A DNA stretch of 47,490 nucleotides from Rhodopseudomonas palustris (GTDB lineage: Bacteria; Pseudomonadota; Alphaproteobacteria; Rhizobiales; Xanthobacteraceae), in the NCBI GenBank assembly GCA_016215605.1, contig JACRJB010000020.1, forward strand, positions 1 through 47,490, written 5' to 3'. Of the stretch, positions 43,137 to 47,490 are shown in pieces. A program made the position numbers and the translations under genes. Under the pieces are notes generated by a model. The model was given only the letters and a program-made list of their open reading frames with translations. It did not search any database and was not told the DNA's origin. The first letter of the stretch is position 1. Each line of letters begins with the position of its first letter.

Positions 43137-43673
43137 TTACGCCTTGGCCGCCTTCGCCCGCTCGATGCCTTCGAGAATCAGCTTGTGCGCGTCCTCGGCG
43201 CCGCCCCAGCGTAGCACCTTGACCCACTTGCCGGGCTCGAGATCCTTGTAGTGCTCGAAGAAGTGCTGGATCTGCTGCAGCGTGATGTCGGGCAGATCGG
43301 AATAGGTCTTGATCCGATCGTAGCGCTGGGTCAGCTTCGACGACGGCACCGCGATGATCTTCTCGTCGTGGCCGGCCTCGTCGCTCATGAACAGCACGCC
43401 GACGGGGCGGACGCTCATCATGGCGCCGGGCACGATGCCGCGGGTGTTGGCGACCAGCACGTCGCACGGATCGCCATCGTCCGACAGCGTGTGCGGGATG
43501 AAGCCGTAATTCCCCGGATAGCGCATGGCGGTATAAAGAAACCGGTCGACCACGAGCGTACCGGCGTCCTTGTCCATCTCGTATTTGATCGGCTCGCCGC
43601 CGACCGGGACCTCGATGATCACGTTGACATCATGAGGCGGGTTGACGCCGACGGGAATTGCGTCAATGCGCAT
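43137..43673 (-). CDS. ppa: Inorganic pyrophosphatase
   Basis: A 178-residue family I soluble pyrophosphatase of normal length. [30 protein letters not shown] and the metal-binding [10 protein letters not shown] motif are intact. It hydrolyses pyrophosphate from biosynthesis. GGAG lies seven bases upstream of the ATG. Confidence 0.95.
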   Translation of the reverse strand: MRIDAIPVGVNPPHDVNVIIEVPVGGEPIKYEMDKDAGTLVVDRFLYTAMRYPGNYGFIPHTLSDDGDPCDVLVANTRGIVPGAMMSVRPVGVLFMSDEAGHDEKIIAVPSSKLTQRYDRIKTYSDLPDITLQQIQHFFEHYKDLEPGKWVKVLRWGGAEDAHKLILEGIERAKAAKA

Positions 43674-43748
43674 CGAGTACTCCGGGGTGAATGGATTACG
43701 GGAACGTCGGAATAGCCCGAGCTTGCGCCGTTCGCCAGCGCAAAAACG

Positions 43749-44258
43749 TCAGTTGCTCCAGGCGAACGCCACCTTGTCGAGCGACTTTTGGCCGAACCGC
43801 TCCGAGGAGCGCGCCACCATCCGACCGCCGAGCGTGCGATAGAACTCGGTTGCCGGCTCGTTGTCCGACAACGCCCAGATCACCATGCTCTTCAGGCCGC
43901 TCTGCACCAGGTCGCGGCGCGCCGCGGCAAACAGCCGCCGGCCGAAGCCCAGGCCCTGAAACTCGGGTCGCAGATAGAGTTCGTAGATCTCGCCGTCGAA
44001 ATGCAGGCTGCGGGCGCGGTTGCGGCCGTAATTGGCGTAGCCGGCGACCTTGTCGCCGAAGCACAGCACGCTGACCCGGCTGCCTTTGCGGATCGCCGAG
44101 TCCCACCAGTTCGGGCCGCGGCGATTGATCAGCTTTTCCAGCTCGGCGCCCGGGATGATGCCCTGATAGGCGGACCGCCAGGCCTCGTCATGGGTGGCAG
44201 CGACCGCGGAAGCATCCGCAGCCCTGGCCGGCCGAACCTCGATCAGCGTTGTGCTCAT
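43749..44258 (-). CDS. GNAT family N-acetyltransferase
   Basis: A 169-residue acetyltransferase. The opening IEVRPARAADASAVAATHDEAWRSAYQGIIP is a common GNAT start, and the acetyl-CoA loop is in LYLRPEFQGLGFGRRLFAAA (Q-x-x-G-x-G/A pattern). NEPATEFYRTLGGR is the final motif. The start MSTTLIEV is chosen by family fit; an ATG 11 codons upstream (44291) is possible and no clear Shine-Dalgarno decides. Substrate unknown. Confidence 0.82.
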   Translation of the reverse strand: MSTTLIEVRPARAADASAVAATHDEAWRSAYQGIIPGAELEKLINRRGPNWWDSAIRKGSRVSVLCFGDKVAGYANYGRNRARSLHFDGEIYELYLRPEFQGLGFGRRLFAAARRDLVQSGLKSMVIWALSDNEPATEFYRTLGGRMVARSSERFGQKSLDKVAFAWSN

Positions 44259-44433
44259 GACACTGATCAAAGCAAGTCGCGGGCGCGGCATCAAGGTCCA
44301 ACGTTAATTATCGGTTAACATGTGGATTTTCTGCATCACCGCGGACAGGACTGTGCCGGAATCGGACAGATCGGGCCGTGATCGGGCGCGCCGGGCTGTT
44401 GTGCGCTGCGCTGCGGCGTGGAACGTGCGAGCG

Positions 44434-45702
44434 TCACACGGCCTTCGTCGCTGTTACTACGCGTGCGCCCATCGCCTCCCTCGCCGCGCGTTCACCGCTG
44501 TCTCGTGCGCCGTGGGCGGTCGAGAAGAAGTGCGGCGAGGTGGCTTCGCCGGCGAAGAACAGGCGATCGTCGACCGGCGCGGCCAGCACCGCGCGGGCGC
44601 CGGCGTGGCCGGGCAAAGCGTGCGAGTAGGAGCCGCGCGCGAACGGATCGTGCGCCCAGCGCGACTCCGCGAGCGGAGATAGTTTGCGGCGGATGTCGTT
44701 GCCGAGCAACGCGGCGATCTCGTCGATCGCCTGCGCGGTGAAGGCGCCGTCGCCGGATTCTTCCAGCTCGCGGGCGAAGCTGCCGCCGAAGAAGCCTTCG
44801 ATGCAGTCGTTGCCGAATGGCCGCAAGTGATAAGTCCCCATCGCGGTGCGCATCGTCGCGGCGCGCAGATTGCCGTCGGCGGGAAAGTCGTTGGGGCCGC
44901 TGAGCTTCAGCATCACCTTGTCGTCGACGCCGAGCGGCAGGTTGCGCGCGGCGTCGACCTTGTCGGGGAGGTGCGGCGTGAACCGGATCGCCTCATCGGC
45001 GATCAGATTGGTCGGCACGGTGACGATGACCTGGCCCGCGGTCAGGGTGCCTTTTGTGGTTTCCAGCTTCACCTGCAGGCCGGCATGATCGATCACGCTG
45101 ACGGCGCAGTTCAGCACCACCGGGCAGCTCGCGCCGTAGGCTGCGATCAGCGCGCCGTAGCCGGCGCGGACCCGCCAGTTGACGCCGGTGTCGCGATAGG
45201 CCTCGACGTCGTGGATCGAGACGCGGTCGAGCTCGGCGCCGTTGACGTAGGTCGACACCGCGTCGATCATCGGATTCCAGCGATCGCCGGGTTCGAGACA
45301 GGTCGCCGCGGGCGCATCGGTCTTGCGCTTGGCGGCGCGCCAGACGCGCTCGTAGAAGGCGTCGAGGGCCTTGCCGAAGGCGGCGCGCTGGCGCGGCGGG
45401 AAGACGTCGCCGAAGCTCGCCTCGCTCCACGGCGGATGCGTTGTGTCGATCGCGATGCCGAGCTGCTCTGCGATGTCCACGAATGAATTCTCGTCGGCCG
45501 AATGCAGCCAGCCGCAGCCGACGTCGAACGCGATCTGCGGCGTGACCATCCGCGTATAGGCGCGGCCGCCGATCCGGTCGCGCGCCTCCAGCACGATCAC
45601 CGATCGGCCTGAATGCTCCAGCGCGCGGGCCGCGCCGAGGCCGGCGGCGCCGGCGCCGATGATGGCGACATCGACGGAGGAGGGGAGGCGTTGATCAGTC
45701 AT
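44434..45702 (-). CDS. Flavin-containing amine oxidase (monoamine oxidase family)
   Basis: A 422-residue FAD enzyme. The dinucleotide motif IIGAGAAGLGAARAL is at residues ~14-28, the second FAD motif ARDRIGGRAYT at ~40-50, and RLFFAGEATSPHFFSTAHGARDSG near the C-terminus closes the FAD site. It should oxidise a primary or polyamine, or a related compound. It lies between the GNAT gene and typA, all on the minus strand, with 114 bp and a strong hairpin separating it from typA. Confidence 0.85.
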   Translation of the reverse strand: MTDQRLPSSVDVAIIGAGAAGLGAARALEHSGRSVIVLEARDRIGGRAYTRMVTPQIAFDVGCGWLHSADENSFVDIAEQLGIAIDTTHPPWSEASFGDVFPPRQRAAFGKALDAFYERVWRAAKRKTDAPAATCLEPGDRWNPMIDAVSTYVNGAELDRVSIHDVEAYRDTGVNWRVRAGYGALIAAYGASCPVVLNCAVSVIDHAGLQVKLETTKGTLTAGQVIVTVPTNLIADEAIRFTPHLPDKVDAARNLPLGVDDKVMLKLSGPNDFPADGNLRAATMRTAMGTYHLRPFGNDCIEGFFGGSFARELEESGDGAFTAQAIDEIAALLGNDIRRKLSPLAESRWAHDPFARGSYSHALPGHAGARAVLAAPVDDRLFFAGEATSPHFFSTAHGARDSGERAAREAMGARVVTATKAV

Positions 45703-45761
45703 GGTTCGGAGTTTCTATCACGAGTATCACGGCACTTCGATGTCGCGACACGCCTGATACG

Positions 45762-45790
45762 ACAATGCCCGGCGCGAGGCCGGGCATTGT
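45762..45790 (-). terminator. 12-bp stem hairpin after typA
   Basis: ACAATGCCCGGC pairs perfectly with GCCGGGCATTGT around a 5-base loop, 26 bp after the typA stop. It is the most stable simple hairpin in the window and should block read-through into the amine oxidase gene, although it has no T-run. Confidence 0.65.
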
Positions 45791-45816
45791 GCAATTCGAG
45801 GCGTGGAAGTCGCAGA

Positions 45817-47490
45817 TCAGGCGACGGCCTGCTTCGACTTCTCGGCGCGCTTGCGTTCGTTGGCGTCGAGCAGGCGCTTGCGCAGCCGGATCGACTTCGG
45901 GGTGATCTCGACCAACTCGTCGTCCTCGATATAGGCCAGCGCCTTTTCCAGCGTCATCCGGATCGGCGGGGTGAGGCGGACCGCCTCGTCCTTCGAGGTG
46001 GTGCGGATGTTGGTGAGCTGCTTGCCCTTGAGCACGTTGATCTCGAGATCGTTGTCGCGGGTGTGCTCGCCGACGATCATGCCCTTGTAGACCTTCCAGC
46101 CGGGCTCGATCATCATCGGGCCGCGGTCTTCCAGCTTGAACATCGCATACGCGACCGCCTCGCCCTGATCGTTGGAGATCAGGACGCCGTTGCGGCGGCC
46201 CTGGATCTCGCCGCGATACGGCAGGTAGTTGTGGAACAGCCGGTTCATGATGGCCGTGCCCTTGGTGTCGGTCATCAGTTCGCCCTGATAGCCGATCAGG
46301 CCGCGGGTCGGCGCGTAGAACACCAGACGCAGGCGATTGCCGCCGGACGGCCGCATCTCGATCATCTCGGCCTTGCGCTCGCTCATCTTCTGCACGACGA
46401 CGCCGGAGAACTCCTCGTCGACGTCGATCACGACTTCCTCGATCGGCTCCAGCAGCTGGCCGTCCTCGTCGCGGGTCAGCACGACGCGCGGACGCGACAC
46501 GCTGAGTTCGAAGCCCTCGCGGCGCATGTTCTCGATCAGGATCGCGAGCTGCAATTCGCCGCGGCCGGACACTTCCATCGCGTCCTTGTCGGCGGCCTCG
46601 ACCACGCGCAGCGCGACGTTGCCTTCGGCCTCGCGCATCAGGCGGTCGCGGATCAGGCGGCTGGTCACCTTGTCGCCTTCGGTGCCGGCGAGCGGCGAGT
46701 TGTTGACGATGAACGACATCGACACGGTCGGCGGATCGATCGCCTGGGCCTGGATCGGGGTGTCGACCGACGGATCGCAGAAGGTGTCGGCGACGGTGCC
46801 CTTGGTGAGGCCCGCGATCGCGACGATGTCGCCGGCTTCGGCGATGTCGAGCGGCACGCGCTCGAGGCCGCGGAAGGCGAGGATCTTGGTGATGCGGCCG
46901 GTCTCGACCAGCTTGCCGTCGCGCGACAGCACCTTGACGCTCTGGTTCGGCTTCACCGTGCCCGACGCGATCCGGCCGGTGATGATGCGGCCGAGATAGG
47001 GGTTGGCTTCGAGGATGGTGCCGAGCAGGCGGAACGGACCGTCTTCCACCGCCGGCGGCGGCACGTGCTTGAGCACCAGCTCGAACAACGGACGCATACC
47101 GTCCTCGTGGTTGCCGTCCGGCTTGTCCGACATCCAGCCGTTCTTGCCCGAGCCGTACAGGATCGGGAAGTCGAGCTGGTCGTCGGTGGCGTCGAGCGCC
47201 GCGAACAGGTCGAACACTTCGTTGACGACTTCGGTGACGCGGGCGTCGGAGCGGTCGACCTTGTTGATGGCAACGATCGGCTTGAGGCCGAGCTTGAGGG
47301 CCTTGCCGACCACGAATTTGGTCTGCGGCATCGGGCCTTCGGCGGCGTCGACCAGCACGATCACGCCGTCGACCATCGACAGGATGCGCTCGACCTCGCC
47401 GCCGAAATCGGCGTGGCCGGGGGTGTCGACGATGTTGATGTGGGTGTCGTCCCACACCACCGAGGTGCACTGGGCCAGAATGGTGATGCC
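45817..47490 (-). CDS. typA: Translational GTPase TypA/BipA, N-terminus beyond the window
   Basis: 557 residues are visible, starting inside the switch II-preceding GITIL motif, so about 50 residues including the P-loop lie outside. NIVDTPGHADF (G3), NKVDR (G4) and the SGK-like G5 region are present. Elongation factor domain II and the TypA-specific C-terminal domain (NRLFHNYLPYRGEIQGRRNG, TNIRTTSKDEAVRLTPPI) follow to the normal end. It is a ribosome-binding GTPase needed for assembly or stress adaptation. Confidence 0.95.
   Translation of the reverse strand, partial: GITILAQCTSVVWDDTHINIVDTPGHADFGGEVERILSMVDGVIVLVDAAEGPMPQTKFVVGKALKLGLKPIVAINKVDRSDARVTEVVNEVFDLFAALDATDDQLDFPILYGSGKNGWMSDKPDGNHEDGMRPLFELVLKHVPPPAVEDGPFRLLGTILEANPYLGRIITGRIASGTVKPNQSVKVLSRDGKLVETGRITKILAFRGLERVPLDIAEAGDIVAIAGLTKGTVADTFCDPSVDTPIQAQAIDPPTVSMSFIVNNSPLAGTEGDKVTSRLIRDRLMREAEGNVALRVVEAADKDAMEVSGRGELQLAILIENMRREGFELSVSRPRVVLTRDEDGQLLEPIEEVVIDVDEEFSGVVVQKMSERKAEMIEMRPSGGNRLRLVFYAPTRGLIGYQGELMTDTKGTAIMNRLFHNYLPYRGEIQGRRNGVLISNDQGEAVAYAMFKLEDRGPMMIEPGWKVYKGMIVGEHTRDNDLEINVLKGKQLTNIRTTSKDEAVRLTPPIRMTLEKALAYIEDDELVEITPKSIRLRKRLLDANERKRAEKSKQAVA

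Overview
The window looks like chromosomal DNA of a high-GC alphaproteobacterium, most likely Rhodopseudomonas (R. palustris group) or a close relative in the Bradyrhizobium family. The reasons are the uniformly GC-rich codon use, several LIV-type ABC transport parts, a phasin, an intact taurine-to-sulfoacetate gene set (a trait known from R. palustris), and intergenic palindromic repeats of the kind common in that group. I see no insertion sequence, integrase, prophage or CRISPR array. One tRNA gene is present, tRNA-Ala(CGC).

Positions 1-25,700 are a run of catabolic and transport modules. (i) On the minus strand, livK is followed by livHMGF, a RidA-like protein and an aspartate dehydrogenase. 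A divergent LysR regulator sits beside livK, and the two promoters overlap. (ii) tauX-tauY (taurine dehydrogenase) diverges from safD-safE (sulfoacetaldehyde dehydrogenase and TauE/SafE exporter), with a MocR-type regulator convergent behind safE. Together these would take nitrogen from taurine and export sulfoacetate. (iii) A YtcJ-like amidohydrolase overlaps a CobW-type metallochaperone GTPase and is followed by a complete dipeptide/oligopeptide ABC transporter. (iv) A VanA-like Rieske oxygenase and an orphan LIV-type binding protein diverge from a TetR regulator, with an 18-bp perfect palindrome between them.

Positions 25,700-39,230 are mixed. They hold an orphan FlgC-like rod protein, a PepSY membrane protein, a 637-bp stretch with no gene, two small secreted Cys-rich proteins, a small membrane protein, a phasin, an MFS exporter, a Tat-exported hydrolase followed by a cytochrome P450 and a class III nucleotidyl cyclase, a TerB-like protein, an SDR, a class I glutamine amidotransferase with an unusual triad, and an enoyl-CoA hydratase.

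Positions 39,270-47,490 look like core genome: tRNA-Ala, yggT, a DUF167 gene, folD, an M20 peptidase, inorganic pyrophosphatase, a GNAT acetyltransferase, a flavin amine oxidase, and typA/bipA cut by the right edge.

Six intergenic repeat elements share the ends CGTCAT...ATGACG. Three are exactly 90 bp. Base changes inside each arm compensate within that arm, which points to twin hairpins. The strongest points for a second look are the taurine module and its possible regulator sites, the aspartate dehydrogenase/RidA pairing, the amidohydrolase/CobW pairing, the Rieske/orphan binding protein/TetR module and the twin-hairpin repeats. I did not find a clearly unprecedented multi-gene system.
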